Source of the DNA: an uncultured Eubacteriales bacterium
GTDB taxonomy: Bacteria; Bacillota; Clostridia; Lachnospirales; Lachnospiraceae
Assembly (NCBI GenBank): GCA_900318405.1
Contig: ONKP01000001.1
Coordinates: 1-64,000 of the forward strand
DNA: 64,000 nucleotides
Direction: 5' to 3'
The position numbers were made by a program, and so were the translations under genes. Shown piece by piece: positions 36,277-46,659 of this stretch. How positions within the stretch are numbered: the stretch's first letter is position 1; every line of letters begins with the position of its first letter. The notes below the pieces were generated by a model. It was given only the letters and a program-made list of their open reading frames with translations, did no database searches and was not told the DNA's origin.

Positions 36277-37910
36277 TTACAGCTTGACCAGTGCCTCTGT
36301 GATCTTATCAAACTGCATGAAATGAGACGCTTTCACAAGAACGATGTGTCACCGTCCCGCATCAGCTCCGGCAATGCTGCCATAAGCTGTTCTCTGCTGT
36401 CAAAATGACGAATATCCATTTCCGCCGATGCATCTGACCTGTCCTTCCGTGTCGGATCTGACTTCGTCTGTACTTTCTCACCCTCCGACGTCAGATATGA
36501 ATGCGCCGCCTCTGCCATATATGCAGAAAGCGGTCCGGCGCAGAACAGAGCATCGATGCCTTTTTCCGCTGCAAACCGGCCTGCCTCAGCATGAAGTTCT
36601 CTCTCATTTTCTCCGAGCTCTCCCATGTCACCCAGAATGGCGACCCTGCGGCCGCCGGCATCGCTGAGCACGGAGAGGCTTTCCCTCACAGAGGCAGGAT
36701 TTGCATTGTAGCAGTCATCAATAATTGTCAGATGACGGCCATTTTCCTCATGCAGGATATGGAAACGGCCGGCAATCGGCGTATAGCCGGCAATTCCTCT
36801 GCTGATCTCCTCCGGCGTCAGCCCGTAGATAGCGCCCACTGCCGCTCCGGCCAGCGCATTGTAAATCATGTGAATACCGGGGGAAGGAATCATTACGTTC
36901 AGCACCTGATCACCAGCTGTCTGACCGGCCGCAGCTGAAGTGTTCTCACCAGCAGTCACACCGGCCGCAGCTGATGCGGCATTGCCAGCAGTCAAGCCTG
37001 TCGCAGCTGATGCGTCGACAACGGCTGTTTTTTCTCCTGCAGCGGGCATGTGTATCTCACAGGAAATACCATCCAGGCCGTGTTTCTCCACGTTCTCCGC
37101 ATACAGATCGTTCGGATGCGAATATCCCTCCTGATGAAGGCCGAAGCGAAGCGGCACCACGTTATTTTTCTCCTGAATCGTGGAGAGCTTGTCATCATCG
37201 CCATTGAGAACAATATGTCCGTCAGAGTTAAAATAATCGAAAACCTCGGATTTTGCCTTCAGAATTCCGTCACGCGTCTTCAGGAACTCCAGATGCGCCG
37301 TTCCGATATTGGTCATGACTACGGTGTCAGGACGGACGATTTTGGCGAGACGGTGCATCTCACCGAAATGATTGATTCCCATTTCCACGACAGCGATCTC
37401 ATGCTCTTCCCTGATCCGGAAGATCGTCATGGGTACGCCGATCTCGTTGTTGAAATTGCCTTCCGTTTTCAGAACACGGTACCTGGAGCCGAGAACAGAC
37501 GCCACCATTTCCTTTGTACTTGTTTTTCCGACACTGCCGATGATGCCGACGATCGGAATATTCAGACAGGAACGGTAATACTCCGCCGCATCCTTGAGTG
37601 CCTGAAGGACAGAAGACACAACGATCGTCGGAACCTCATTTCCATTTTTCGGTGTGCCGTACTCCTGTTCAGTCTTTTCCGGGCTCTGCTCCGCGAGCAC
37701 CAGCATGGCACCCCTGTCGATCACATCCGGAATAAAACGGTGTCCATCGACTCTCTCGCCGCGGATAGCCGCATACATGCATCCCGGCACCGTCTGACGG
37801 CTGTCCGTCACGACGGCTGTGATTTCTTTGTTCAGAAGTTCCAGAGGTCCTTCATATTTTCCATGTACAGCCTCGGCTAAAGCACCCGGCGTCATACTTT
37901 TCATTGTCAT
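36277..37910 (-). CDS. murF: UDP-MurNAc-tripeptide D-alanyl-D-alanine ligase, 3' end frameshifted
   Basis: Adds D-Ala-D-Ala to UDP-MurNAc-tripeptide. Mur-ligase order: N-terminal domain (VVTDSRQTVPGCMYAAIRG), ATP site GIIGSVGKTSTKEMVA, EMGINHFGEMHRLA, central ligand block DDCYNANPASVRESL. Two insertions are odd: an Ala/Gly/Thr tandem (three SAAAGVTAG-type units, near residues 305-335) and a charged stretch before the end. The frame as read stops at 36333 after GDTSFL. One extra base near 36336-36345 would give VLVKASHFMQFDKITEALVKL, the normal family end, with stop at 36277. Confidence 0.92.
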
Positions 37911-38064
37911 AATCTGGCTCCATTTCCATGATTTACTCCACTGCTGTCATTTCTGTATTCAGGGACTGCCGCATTTTTTACGCTCCACCACACACAATAA
38001 AATGCGCTTCACAAATCCAGCTTATTATTGACTGCCTGCACATCAAACCCACATATCAAAAGTT

Positions 38065-38110
38065 GATGCTACAGTAGTGTATTAAGCCCGACGGTTCCAT
38101 TGCTTCGGGA
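38065..38110 (+). repeat. Intergenic repeat, family B (copy 2)
   Basis: Matches 5664-5710 closely (GATGCTACMGTA, GTATKAAGCCCGAC, CCATYGC). Lies between ddl and murF. The remaining 37911-38239 gap has a 9-bp inverted repeat (TGGACAGGA/TCCTGTCCA near 38150-38180), the ddl-end duplication and no ORF. Confidence 0.6.
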
Positions 38111-38194
38111 TTCTGGAGCAGCTCATTCTGCCCTGTACACAGACTGTGGACAGGATGACCAAATGTCTTCCTGTCCACCAGTTCGGAACAAACA

Positions 38195-38252
38195 GTTCCG
38201 GCATCATGCATATTTTCCCCGGAACGAATTGTCCCGGTATCAGGCATATTTT
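38195..38252. repeat. Partial duplication of the ddl 3' end
   Basis: 38195-38216 and 38231-38252 match at 19 of 22 bases with a 36-base period. The right copy contains the last ddl codons and stop; the left copy is in the 3' untranslated region. Confidence 0.65.
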
Positions 38253-39277
38253 TTCATCGAAACGTCGATCATCAGCTGACACAGATGCGCGTAATCAATC
38301 CCAACAGCCGCGGCCTCTTTCGGCACGAGACTGGTCGGCGTCATGCCGGGAAGCGTGTTGGCTTCAAGGCAGAATACCTTTCCGTCTTCTTTGCGCACCA
38401 GAAAATCCATGCGCGCATAGGCTTCGAGACCGATGGCATTGTAGGCCTTTACAGCGAGATTCTGTATCTCAGCCGTGAGCTCCGCGGAGATTGGTGCCGG
38501 GCAGAGTTCCTCGGTCGCACCCGCCTTATACTTATTGCTGAAATCATAGTAACCGCTCTTTGGTGTGATCGATACAACCGGATAGGGCTTGCCGTCGATC
38601 ACGGCGCAGGTGAATTCATCGCCGGTCACAAATTCCTCCATGACCAGACTCTTTTCCAGTGAAAAAGCGAGTTTCTCACCCCGGATGACATCATCTTCCG
38701 TGTGGCAGATCGTCACGCCGACACTGGATCCGCCGCAGCAGGGTTTGATGATGACGGGAAGTTCCATACCGTAATCCTGCGGCAGATGCCCCTCGTCCGC
38801 GCGCGTAAGGATAACACCGCGCGGGGTGGTAACCCCGGCGCCCTGAAACGCCCGTTTCGTAAAGGATTTATCCATGGCGATGCCGCTGCTGATATAGCCC
38901 GGGCCCGTGTAACGGATTCCCAGAAGATCAAAGGCAGCCTGCACACGCCCGTCCTCACCGTTGGTGCCGTGGAGCGTGATAAAAACAATGTCTGCCGCCG
39001 AACACAGTTCAATAACTTCAGGTCCAAAAAATACACGGCGTGTATTTTTCTCCTTTTCTACCTGTTCATCAAAGGAATGAATATATGCAGCAGCCCTGTC
39101 CACATCATATGCTCCGTCGAATGCCGTCGCCGGATCTGCCTCTGCCCATCCAGAGAACACATCGACCAGAATGGCCTGATGTCCGAGGGAGCGAAGCGCC
39201 CTGCATATTCCCGTGCCGGACACGATGGAAACTGCTCTTTCGGTACTTGTACCTGCCGCCAGAACTACGATCTTCAT
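38240..39277 (-). CDS. ddl: D-alanine-D-alanine ligase
   Basis: Makes D-Ala-D-Ala for MurF. 345 aa from the ATG at 39277 (AAGGGG upstream; an earlier ATG at 39328 overlaps the terminator). ATP-grasp fold: N-terminal AAGTSTERAVSIVSG (the GGxSxE site reads AGTSTE), HGTNGEDGRVQ, GSSVGVTICH loop, EANTLPGMTPTSLVPKEA near the C terminus. It lies upstream of murF in transcription with a 330-base gap. The AGTSTE variant at the usual GGxSxE motif is worth noting; other catalytic blocks are intact. Confidence 0.93.
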   Translation of the reverse strand: MKIVVLAAGTSTERAVSIVSGTGICRALRSLGHQAILVDVFSGWAEADPATAFDGAYDVDRAAAYIHSFDEQVEKEKNTRRVFFGPEVIELCSAADIVFITLHGTNGEDGRVQAAFDLLGIRYTGPGYISSGIAMDKSFTKRAFQGAGVTTPRGVILTRADEGHLPQDYGMELPVIIKPCCGGSSVGVTICHTEDDVIRGEKLAFSLEKSLVMEEFVTGDEFTCAVIDGKPYPVVSITPKSGYYDFSNKYKAGATEELCPAPISAELTAEIQNLAVKAYNAIGLEAYARMDFLVRKEDGKVFCLEANTLPGMTPTSLVPKEAAAVGIDYAHLCQLMIDVSMKKYA

Positions 39278-39320
39278 TTGCCTAACCCCTTCTTGTTTAA
39301 TATTTATCTCAGCGCATGAC

Positions 39321-39354
39321 AAAGGCACCCTCGCTCTCAGAGCGATAAGTGCCC
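39321..39354 (-). terminator. Intrinsic terminator of the second L,D-transpeptidase gene
   Basis: GGCAC(TTATCGCTC) pairs with GAGCGAGGGTGCC, followed by TTTG on the minus strand, just after the stop at 39361. Confidence 0.75.
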
Positions 39355-39360
39355 CTCCTG

Positions 39361-40803
39361 TTATCCCACAGTGATCTGGGCTGTAGGCTGATCGCCGGCC
39401 ACCTGTGTCTCGGAATAGTAGATGATCACAGGATAACCCACGTTCATCACATCGAACACCTTGGCTACGTCAGCCTCACGCATATTGATACAGCCATTGG
39501 ATCCGTTGGTCAGCCATGTAGTCGTATTGTACTCTGACTCCGACCGCCATGAAGCGTCATGCATACCGCACTCATCATAAAACGGCATCCAGTACTGTAC
39601 TTTCAGATTGTTATGCTCGTTAAAAACAGCCGGATGCTCATGTGCATCGATAGCCCACACGCTTCCGCTCGGTGTGTCCTGTCCCCTTGCGTGGTTGCCT
39701 GTGATTACCTGCGTATCCAATACCAGCGTACCGTTCTGATAACACCAGAGCTCCTGTTTTTCAATACAGATCTCGACGTAGGTGCCACCGATATCATTGG
39801 ATGACCGGTCAAGCGCTCTGTAGAGATAGATCGGATCTCTCTCTCCGCTCTCACCGTTCAGCAGTGCATTGTACAGATCCAGCGTCGTTGCATCCTGATT
39901 GATGCACCATCCGTAGTCTCCGCCGTCCAGCGTAATTTCAGCACCGGAGGTGGTCCGGAACTTTCTCTTCAATCCGTAGGTATCGGTTTCATAGGCCATA
40001 TTGGCTACGAACTGTGCTATCCGGCTCTTGCTTAGCTGATAACTGCCATCGGACGCCTGTACGATGTAATCATGGAGATTGTTGTTGTTCAGCGTAAATG
40101 TCTTATCAACGAAATTATACGTGATCGACGTATTCAGAATGTCATTGATCGATGCGATCTGATCCGTCAGTGTTGGATCATCCGCTGATACTGTCGTCGT
40201 CTTGTAAAGACCGAGATCTTCAAAATTAACAGAAGTTTCTCCGCTCTCAATGGCTTTGATGATAGCTTCCTTTGTTTTTTCACGGTCCAGAGAAGCGCCC
40301 TCATCCGCCTGTTCGATAGAAAAGCCGTCTCCGTTGTCGACAATTTTCGCATCTGTGGGCGCAACATCGTTCTGAGACTGGAAGCAGCTCATATTTTCCA
40401 TCACCGTATCGATGGAATCCTTGTCATAGGTATAGCCGACACTGCCGGTATACGATATGCCACGACCCAGATAAAAAATCCAGAGATTCGGATTCTGCTC
40501 GTCGAGCATTTTTTCGATCGTTCCGTCATCCTGATATGTCATGTAAATCTGATCGCCTGTGATCGTGTCGGTCTGCCCATTGCGCTCGTAGCAGGTGAGC
40601 TTGTAATGCCTGATCTGGTTCTGGATCGCATACTTGGCATCTTCGACCGTCATTTCCCCGATATCCAGACCGTCAAAGGTTGATCCGGTATAAAAATGCG
40701 TCTTGAAATGATAGATGCCATATACATACAGTGCTGCCAGGATCAGGATGAGCAGGACCAGCAGGGTGATCATGCTCACCAGATTCTTGGATAATTTCTT
40801 CAT
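39361..40803 (-). CDS. L,D-transpeptidase (YkuD) with SNGC active-site variant
   Basis: 480 aa, same architecture as the 339-1871 protein: membrane segment at about residues 10-32, peptidoglycan-binding-like central region, C-terminal YkuD domain. HDASWR is present, but the catalytic motif reads SNGCIN rather than SHGCxN, with Cys near residue 438. The His-to-Asn change is at a position that is His in most members and may alter activity. The last 25 residues are an extra tail. Predicted extracellular cross-linking enzyme; followed by a terminator. Confidence 0.88.
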   Translation of the reverse strand: MKKLSKNLVSMITLLVLLILILAALYVYGIYHFKTHFYTGSTFDGLDIGEMTVEDAKYAIQNQIRHYKLTCYERNGQTDTITGDQIYMTYQDDGTIEKMLDEQNPNLWIFYLGRGISYTGSVGYTYDKDSIDTVMENMSCFQSQNDVAPTDAKIVDNGDGFSIEQADEGASLDREKTKEAIIKAIESGETSVNFEDLGLYKTTTVSADDPTLTDQIASINDILNTSITYNFVDKTFTLNNNNLHDYIVQASDGSYQLSKSRIAQFVANMAYETDTYGLKRKFRTTSGAEITLDGGDYGWCINQDATTLDLYNALLNGESGERDPIYLYRALDRSSNDIGGTYVEICIEKQELWCYQNGTLVLDTQVITGNHARGQDTPSGSVWAIDAHEHPAVFNEHNNLKVQYWMPFYDECGMHDASWRSESEYNTTTWLTNGSNGCINMREADVAKVFDVMNVGYPVIIYYSETQVAGDQPTAQITVG

Positions 40804-40945
40804 ATACTTTTAGTTTCCTCTTACTCTTCTTCTGATCTTATCGTACGTTTACCTGTGTTCTGTCGGTTGAATTGCCTGCTTTCTCAGGCAGGATACCGTC
40901 TCTAAATTCTAATATTCCTCACTACGGGTGTCAAGTTTGCCACCT

Positions 40946-41866
40946 CTATCTGCCATCTGTCCGCGGCGTCCATCTGCCTGATGAACCACAGGGCAGAATC
41001 AGTCCTGTGCTGGTAACCGGGAGACCGATCTCCGACGCTTCCGCATGACCATGCCGGTCGCTGAGCACCGTCTCCAGCATATAGGTGAGAACGGATGGTG
41101 CCAGTCCGGTCGTATAAGAACTGATCATCATAAACAGCGGCTTCTCGGACAGCAGCTGTGCACAGAGCCGGAGAAAAGCATAGATGTTGTCTTCCATCTT
41201 CCAGATCTCACCCTTCGGTCCGCGTCCGTAAGACGGCGGATCCATGATGATACCGTCATATACATGCCCGCGCCGGATTTCTCTCTCGACAAACTTCGTA
41301 CAGTCGTCTACCAGCCAGCGAACAGAGGTCTCCGGCAGTTTCGAGGATACCGCATTTTCCCTGGCCCATCCGACCATTCCCTTCGATGCGTCAACGTGCG
41401 TCACATGCGCACCGGCCTCAGCCGCCGCCAGCGTGGCGCCGCCCGTATAGGCAAACAGGTTCAGGATCTTCACCGGTCTGACATTTCCCGTCTCCGGATC
41501 AATGTCGCCGGCTGCTTTTCTCCTCTGTATCTCGCTTCGGATCTGCTTCCCGCACCAGTCCCAGTTCACCGCCTGCTCCGGAAACAGTCCTGTATGCTTG
41601 AAGCTGAACGGTTTCAGATTAAATACCAGACTTCCGTAGCTGATCTGCCACTGCTCGGGCAGATCCCGGAATTCCCACTGACCGCCGCCGCTGCTGCTCC
41701 GATGATAACGGGCATTGTACCGGCGCCAGCCACTGTTCTTTCTCTCCGTCTGCCATATCACCTGCGGATCCGGACGAACGAGAATATAGTTTCCCCATCG
41801 TTCGAGTTTTTCGCCGTCCGATGTATCCAGGACTTCATAATCTTTCCAGTGATCCGCTGTCCACAT
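40946..41866 (-). CDS. Class I SAM-dependent methyltransferase (RlmI/RsmJ-like)
   Basis: 306 aa from the ATG at 41866, with GGAGGAATT directly before it. SAM site ILNLFAYTGGATLAAAEAGA, acidic ribose-binding VDASKGMVGWARENA and catalytic-type DPPSYGRGPKGE are present. The pattern resembles the COG1092-type methyltransferases acting on rRNA, but the N-terminal PUA domain is lacking, so the target is uncertain. Downstream of tRNA-Gly on the same strand. Confidence 0.85.
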   Translation of the reverse strand: MWTADHWKDYEVLDTSDGEKLERWGNYILVRPDPQVIWQTERKNSGWRRYNARYHRSSSGGGQWEFRDLPEQWQISYGSLVFNLKPFSFKHTGLFPEQAVNWDWCGKQIRSEIQRRKAAGDIDPETGNVRPVKILNLFAYTGGATLAAAEAGAHVTHVDASKGMVGWARENAVSSKLPETSVRWLVDDCTKFVEREIRRGHVYDGIIMDPPSYGRGPKGEIWKMEDNIYAFLRLCAQLLSEKPLFMMISSYTTGLAPSVLTYMLETVLSDRHGHAEASEIGLPVTSTGLILPCGSSGRWTPRTDGR

Positions 41867-41937
41867 AATTCCTCCAGGCATCTGTTGCCATTGATTTTTT
41901 CGGAAGTTTACACTATGGTTGTACTAGCAATTATGAG

Positions 41938-41975
41938 AAAAGCCGGAATCCTTATCATATAAGGATTTACCGGCT
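41938..41975 (-). terminator. Terminator of tRNA-Gly(CCC)
   Basis: AGCCGGTAAATCCTTAT pairs with ATAAGGATTCCGGCT (one bulge), followed by TTTTC on the minus strand, 10 bases after the tRNA. Confidence 0.85.
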
Positions 41976-41985
41976 CATCATAAGA

Positions 41986-42056
41986 AGCAAGCGACGGGAA
42001 TCGAACCCGCCTCCCCAGCTTGGGAAGCTGGTGTTCTACCGATGAACTACGCCTGC
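41986..42056 (-). tRNA. tRNA-Gly (anticodon CCC)
   Basis: Acceptor GCAGGCG pairs with CGCTTGC (one G-T); anticodon loop TTCCCAA gives CCC. Single gene with its own terminator. Overlaps no ORF. Confidence 0.94.
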
Positions 42057-42206
42057 AAACAAAAAATATTATAAAGGCACCCGAGCAGATTGTCAATCCG
42101 TGCCATCAGCACCGACCAGAATCTGCCCTGGTTACTGTTGACTCCTTATCAGCCACTGTAACCTGCCTTGCGTTCACACCTGATTTGCAGAAGGGAGATG
42201 TTTGAC

Positions 42207-42698
42207 ATGAGAAGAATTGATGATACGGTATTTCTCGCCGAAGGAGCCCGGGTTGTCCTTGATGTCACGATCGGCGAACACAGCAGCGTGTGGTACAACG
42301 CCGTGATTCGCGGCATTCCGCCGCAGATCAGTATCGGCAAATATTCGAATGTGCAGGACTGCGTCGTCATGCATGCAAGTCCCGGCCTTCCGGTCGTCGT
42401 CGGAGACTATGTCACGATAGGACATTCGGCTATCATTCACGGATGCAGAATCGGGGATAACACACTTATAGGGATGGGGTCCACGATCATGAACGGCGCG
42501 GAGATCGGCAGAAACTGCATTATCGGCGCCGGTTCACTGGTCACGCAGAACACAGTCATTCCGGACAATTCTCTGGCCTTCGGCCGGCCGGCGAAGATCA
42601 TCCGGACCGTAAGCCCGGAAGAAGCTGTGCAGAATCATATGTCTGCCGTCCATTATGCCGAAACTGCTGAACTTCTGCGGAACGGAAAGCTGTCTTAA
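42207..42698 (+). CDS. Gamma carbonic anhydrase-like hexapeptide-repeat protein
   Basis: The only plus-strand gene accepted here. 163 aa from the ATG at 42207 (AAGGGAG upstream). About seven left-handed beta-helix turns (for example VTIGEHSSVWYNAVIRG, IGKYSNVQDCVVMHAS, IGDNTLIGMGSTIMNGA). Histidines in VMHAS, GHSA and IIHG sit at the zinc-ligand positions of gamma carbonic anhydrases. Many homologues (PaaY/YrdA type) have weak or unknown activity. It converges with rny at a shared terminator. Confidence 0.9.
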   Translation: MRRIDDTVFLAEGARVVLDVTIGEHSSVWYNAVIRGIPPQISIGKYSNVQDCVVMHASPGLPVVVGDYVTIGHSAIIHGCRIGDNTLIGMGSTIMNGAEIGRNCIIGAGSLVTQNTVIPDNSLAFGRPAKIIRTVSPEEAVQNHMSAVHYAETAELLRNGKLS

Positions 42699-42770
42699 AA
42701 ATACAGATTTACGTTTAATATTCGCTGTCACAGAATAATAAGGCAGATTGATCTATCATATGAAGAACGG

Positions 42771-42807
42771 AAAAGGGACCGGCGTATTACACGTCAGTCC
42801 CCTTTTT
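42771..42807. terminator. Bidirectional terminator between the carbonic anhydrase-like gene and rny
   Basis: AAAAGGGAC and GTCCCCTTTTT close a hairpin with T-runs on both strands, in the convergent gap. Confidence 0.85.
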
Positions 42808-42850
42808 GTTTTCATCTTTTCATTTTCATGCTGCCATGATAGACGGCAGT

Positions 42851-44419
42851 TTATTTCGCGTAATCGGAAACGCGGCTCTCTCGAATTACATTTACCTTGA
42901 TCTGACCCGGATACTGCATCTGATCTTCGATCTTTCTTGCAATATCTCTCGCAAGCAGAACCATGTCTGCATCGCTGATCTTTTCGGGTGTGACCATTAC
43001 CCGTACTTCTCTTCCTGCCTGGATGGCAAAGGATTTCTCTACACCGTCGAACGAATCTGCGATATCCTCCAGATCCTTCAGCCTGTTCGTATAGGTCTCA
43101 AGCGTCTCGCGTCTTGCACCCGGACGTGCTGCGGAAATGGCATCTGCCGCCTGTACCACACAGGCAATCAGAGATGTCGGTTCCACATCTCCATGATGAG
43201 ACTCTACGGTATTGATGACGATGGCCGGTTCCTTGTACTTACGGCAGAGATCAGCGCCGATCTGAACGTGCGAACCTTCCACTTCATGGTCAATCGACTT
43301 GCCGATATCGTGAAGCAGACCTGCGCGCTTCGCCATACGGATATCCAATCCGATCTCTCCTGCAAGAAGACCGGAAAGCTGAGAAACCTCAATAGAATGC
43401 TTCAGTGCGTTCTGGCCATAGCTTGTTCTGTAAGCCATACGTCCAAGCAGTCTGACAAGCTCCGGATTTACACCGCGAACGCCTGTTTCCTGCAGCGCAG
43501 CTTCGCCTTCTTCGCGCATATGGTTTTCCACTTCTTTGCGCGCCTTTTCCACCGTCTCTTCAATGCGGGCCGGATGGATACGTCCATCGACGATCAGTTT
43601 TTCAAGGGCAATTCTGGCCACTTCACGGCGTACCGGATCAAAAGATGAAAGAACAACAGCTTCCGGCGTATCATCAATGATCAGATCCACGCCTGTCGCC
43701 TGTTCAAGAGCACGAATATTGCGGCCCTCACGACCGATGATTCTGCCCTTCATCTCCTCACTCGGCAGTTCAACAACTGAAATTGTTGTCTCTGATGTAT
43801 AATCAACCGCACATCTCTGGATGGCTGTTACAACGTATTCCTGCGCTGTCTTCTCAGCATCATCCTTCGCCTTCTGTACAGCTTCTTTGTACATCCTTGC
43901 CTCGTCGTCCTTAACATCGTTTTCGACTGACTTCAAGAGAAATTCTTTTGCTTCTTCGGAGGTCATACCGGAAATTTTTTCCAGCTCCTGTACGCGTTGG
44001 TTTTGTAATTCGTCGAGTCTGACTTCCTTCTTTCGCAATTCTGATTCCTTCGCCGCCATGTCGTTCTCACGTTTCTCCAGCGAATCGGCTTTCCGATCGA
44101 CCGACTCCTCTTTAGAGAGAACACGTTTTTCATACTTCTGCAGCTCGGCACGTCTTTCACGGTTTTCACGTTCCTGCTCATTCTTCAGCTTCAGATTCTC
44201 TTCCTTGGCTTCCAGCAGAGCTTCACGTTTCTTTGATTCAGCTGTTTTCAATGCCTCATCAATGATATTGCGCGCCTTCTCATCTGCGTCGTTCAGTTTG
44301 GCTTTGTCTTCTGCCTCTTTTTTAGCAACTGCCGCCCTTCCCGCAATGAGTGCTGTAACAAGTATGGCAACGACCACAGCAACGACCGTGACAATCCATG
44401 GTATTATTCCCACGTTCAT
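42851..44419 (-). CDS. rny: Ribonuclease Y
   Basis: Membrane-bound endoribonuclease starting mRNA decay. 522 aa from the ATG at 44419 (GAGGAGG upstream). N-terminal membrane segment ([18 protein letters not shown]), long coiled coil to about residue 200, KH domain ([20 protein letters not shown]) and HD domain ([17 protein letters not shown]). Promoter at 44469-44497; next to recX-recA as in other Firmicutes. Confidence 0.97.
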   Translation of the reverse strand: MNVGIIPWIVTVVAVVVAILVTALIAGRAAVAKKEAEDKAKLNDADEKARNIIDEALKTAESKKREALLEAKEENLKLKNEQERENRERRAELQKYEKRVLSKEESVDRKADSLEKRENDMAAKESELRKKEVRLDELQNQRVQELEKISGMTSEEAKEFLLKSVENDVKDDEARMYKEAVQKAKDDAEKTAQEYVVTAIQRCAVDYTSETTISVVELPSEEMKGRIIGREGRNIRALEQATGVDLIIDDTPEAVVLSSFDPVRREVARIALEKLIVDGRIHPARIEETVEKARKEVENHMREEGEAALQETGVRGVNPELVRLLGRMAYRTSYGQNALKHSIEVSQLSGLLAGEIGLDIRMAKRAGLLHDIGKSIDHEVEGSHVQIGADLCRKYKEPAIVINTVESHHGDVEPTSLIACVVQAADAISAARPGARRETLETYTNRLKDLEDIADSFDGVEKSFAIQAGREVRVMVTPEKISDADMVLLARDIARKIEDQMQYPGQIKVNVIRESRVSDYAK

Positions 44420-44468
44420 TACAGGTGTACCTCCTCGTATTCTGTTGTCATTGTGCAATAACGAGATT

Positions 44469-44497
44469 ATTCTATACAAATTCAATCAATTTGTCAA
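44469..44497 (-). promoter_or_regulatory. Promoter of rny
   Basis: Minus-strand TTGACA (44492-44497), 17-base spacer, TAGAAT (44469-44474). Confidence 0.85.
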
Positions 44498-44601
44498 TGA
44501 ACTGCACACAACATGACGAGGATAACGAGGGACATATAATGCCCCCGGAGAATCTGACGAAAAGCTGCCGATGTCCATTATGAAGACTGAAAACAGGGCT
44601 G

Positions 44602-45159
44602 TCAGTCATCGGTCGGCGCAGCGTCCTGAAACCTGTGGATTCCCTTCCAGATGCCGGAAGCGCCGAATCCTTTTCTGGCAAGAAATGCGTATACCCTGCG
44701 CAGTTCCCTGTCATCAAACACGTGCGGATCACCGGCTTTCCTGCAGATGAGCGAATAGATCACATCGTCCTCATCATAGGGATTCTCGCAGAATACATCT
44801 TCAATCGTCGCCTCATCCACACCTTTTTCTTCGAGCTCGCTTCTGATGCGGTCTGCACTTTTCTTTTCGCGCATGGAGAAGAGATAATTCTCAGCATACC
44901 GTCTGTCATTCAGATACCCGAAGGAACTGCAGTAAGCAATCGCGGCTTCCGTCTGATCCGGCGTATAGCCGTCTCCGGTCAGACGCTCCTGCATCTCATG
45001 CACGGTCATCATATGATAGGTAAGAAGCTTCAATGCACGTGCTTCCGCCTGACGAACCGTCTTTTCTTCTGCCGCAGGGTCATCCGCCCGGTTCACAGGA
45101 TCCGCATCCTGATATCCCGTTTTCTTTGTTCCCCTGCGGTATTTTCCATAATCACGCAT
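44602..45159 (-). CDS. recX: Regulatory protein RecX
   Basis: Inhibits RecA filament growth. 185 aa with the three-helix repeats of RecX ([19 protein letters not shown], then [32 protein letters not shown], and [17 protein letters not shown]). Its start overlaps the recA 3' end by 8 bases, so it is translated after recA from the same SOS-inducible transcript. Confidence 0.94.
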   Translation of the reverse strand: MRDYGKYRRGTKKTGYQDADPVNRADDPAAEEKTVRQAEARALKLLTYHMMTVHEMQERLTGDGYTPDQTEAAIAYCSSFGYLNDRRYAENYLFSMREKKSADRIRSELEEKGVDEATIEDVFCENPYDEDDVIYSLICRKAGDPHVFDDRELRRVYAFLARKGFGASGIWKGIHRFQDAAPTDD

Positions 45160-46237
45160 GGTCCTCTGCCATCAGATCCTTCTCCGGATCCTCCGATGTC
45201 TCCTCCGGTTTTACGGATCCCGCAGGAACCTGTGCTGACTCCGGCAGACCATAAGCAGCACGCACTTTGTTCTCTACCTCGGCCATCACGGACGGATTCT
45301 CCGCAAGATAGATCTTGGCATTCTCACGGCCCTGCCCGATCTTCTCTCCGAGATAGGCAAACCATGCACCGCTCTTCTGGATAATTCCCAGATTCACAGC
45401 GAGATCAAGAATATCACCCTCTCTGGAGATTCCCTTGCCGAACATGATATCAAACTCTGCCTGTTTGAACGGCGGTGCCACTTTATTCTTCACAACCTTT
45501 ACACGGGTATGGTTGCCGATCACTTCACCGCCCTGCTTGAGAGACTCCGTCCTGCGGACATCCAGACGTACAGATGCGTAGAACTTAAGCGCACGTCCTC
45601 CGGTCGTTGTCTCCGGATTTCCGAACATGACACCGACTTTTTCACGGAGCTGGTTGATAAAAACGACAACGCAGTTCGTCTTGCTGATAATGGCCGTAAG
45701 CTTCCGGCATGCCTGCGACATCATGCGCGCCTGCAGACCCACATGAGAATCTCCCATCTCTCCGTCGATCTCAGCCTTCGGTACCAGCGCGGCAACCGAG
45801 TCCACAATAATAATATCCACAGCGCCGGAACGCACCATTGTCTCCGTAATCTCCAGCGCCTGCTCACCGGAATCCGGCTGAGAAATGTAAAGGTTGTCAA
45901 TATCCACACCGATGTTCTTGGCATACACAGGATCAAGCGCATGCTCGGCATCGATAAATCCGGCAATGCCGCCTCTCTTCTGAACCTCTGCCACCATGTG
46001 CAGAGCCACCGTCGTCTTACCTGAAGACTCCGGTCCGTAAATCTCCACGATTCTTCCGCGGGGAATACCACCGACACCAAGAGCAATATCCAGGCTGAGC
46101 GAACCGGTGGGAATAGCCTCTACATTCAGTGCGTTTGCCTGCTCTCCGAGTTTCATAATCGCTCCCTTGCCGAACTCCTTCTGAATCTGTCCGACAGCAG
46201 CATCGAGCGCTTTCTGCTTCTCATCACTAACAGCCAT
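45152..46237 (-). CDS. recA: Recombinase RecA
   Basis: ATP-dependent strand exchange and SOS coprotease. 361 aa. ATG at 46237 sits 9 bases after AAGGAGG; an ATG three codons earlier is too close to that site. Walker [10 protein letters not shown], Walker [12 protein letters not shown]2-region block [22 protein letters not shown], acidic C-terminal tail. Controlled by a sigma-A promoter and a perfect LexA box. Confidence 0.98.
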   Translation of the reverse strand: MAVSDEKQKALDAAVGQIQKEFGKGAIMKLGEQANALNVEAIPTGSLSLDIALGVGGIPRGRIVEIYGPESSGKTTVALHMVAEVQKRGGIAGFIDAEHALDPVYAKNIGVDIDNLYISQPDSGEQALEITETMVRSGAVDIIIVDSVAALVPKAEIDGEMGDSHVGLQARMMSQACRKLTAIISKTNCVVVFINQLREKVGVMFGNPETTTGGRALKFYASVRLDVRRTESLKQGGEVIGNHTRVKVVKNKVAPPFKQAEFDIMFGKGISREGDILDLAVNLGIIQKSGAWFAYLGEKIGQGRENAKIYLAENPSVMAEVENKVRAAYGLPESAQVPAGSVKPEETSEDPEKDLMAEDHA

Positions 46238-46260
46238 AAACTGCATCCTCCTTCATGAAT

Positions 46261-46274
46261 CGAACATTCGTTCG
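46261..46274. promoter_or_regulatory. LexA (SOS) box of recA
   Basis: CGAACATTCGTTCG on the plus strand (CGAACGAATGTTCG on the minus) fully matches the Bacillus-type LexA consensus CGAACRNRYGTTCG. It lies between the recA -10 box and the start codon. Confidence 0.92.
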
Positions 46275-46287
46275 TATCGCTACGTTT

Positions 46288-46316
46288 ATACTACACGTTC
46301 CGGCCATTTCTGTCAA
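46288..46316 (-). promoter_or_regulatory. Promoter of recA
   Basis: Minus-strand TTGACA (46311-46316), 17-base spacer, TAGTAT (46288-46293). Confidence 0.9.
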
Positions 46317-46659
46317 ATACATTCTCGCATAATCTCAGCATACTGACTGCTTTTCACATATCCCTGACATATCGTTCATTTGGATAGAATATCCAGAGAT
46401 ACTGATCTTCTCAACCCACATCCATCCACAGACGTCGATATTGTTCAAGCACAGGCGAAGCCGATGGATGAATTCACCACCGCAGTGTCAGGGATGAGCG
46501 GAATCAGTCAGCCCGCTTTGATCTGGTCATTATGGTAACATGCGTTTTCTCTGCACTTCAACCGCAGATTACCGCCATGTGCCACTGATTGCACCTGCTC
46601 ACACCATTCTTCCGCAATCCGTCCCGCTCTGCGCAGACAGCTGAGAAATAATAGATTTT
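46317..46659. other. Intergenic region upstream of the recA promoter
   Basis: About 340 bases between the recA promoter and the repeat block behind glgA. I see no ORF with a ribosome site, no RNA gene and no clear promoter. Confidence 0.5.

Noticed and set aside
46317..46659. Small RNA gene between glgA and recA
   Set aside because: Neither a promoter nor a terminator bounding a transcript was seen in this gap.
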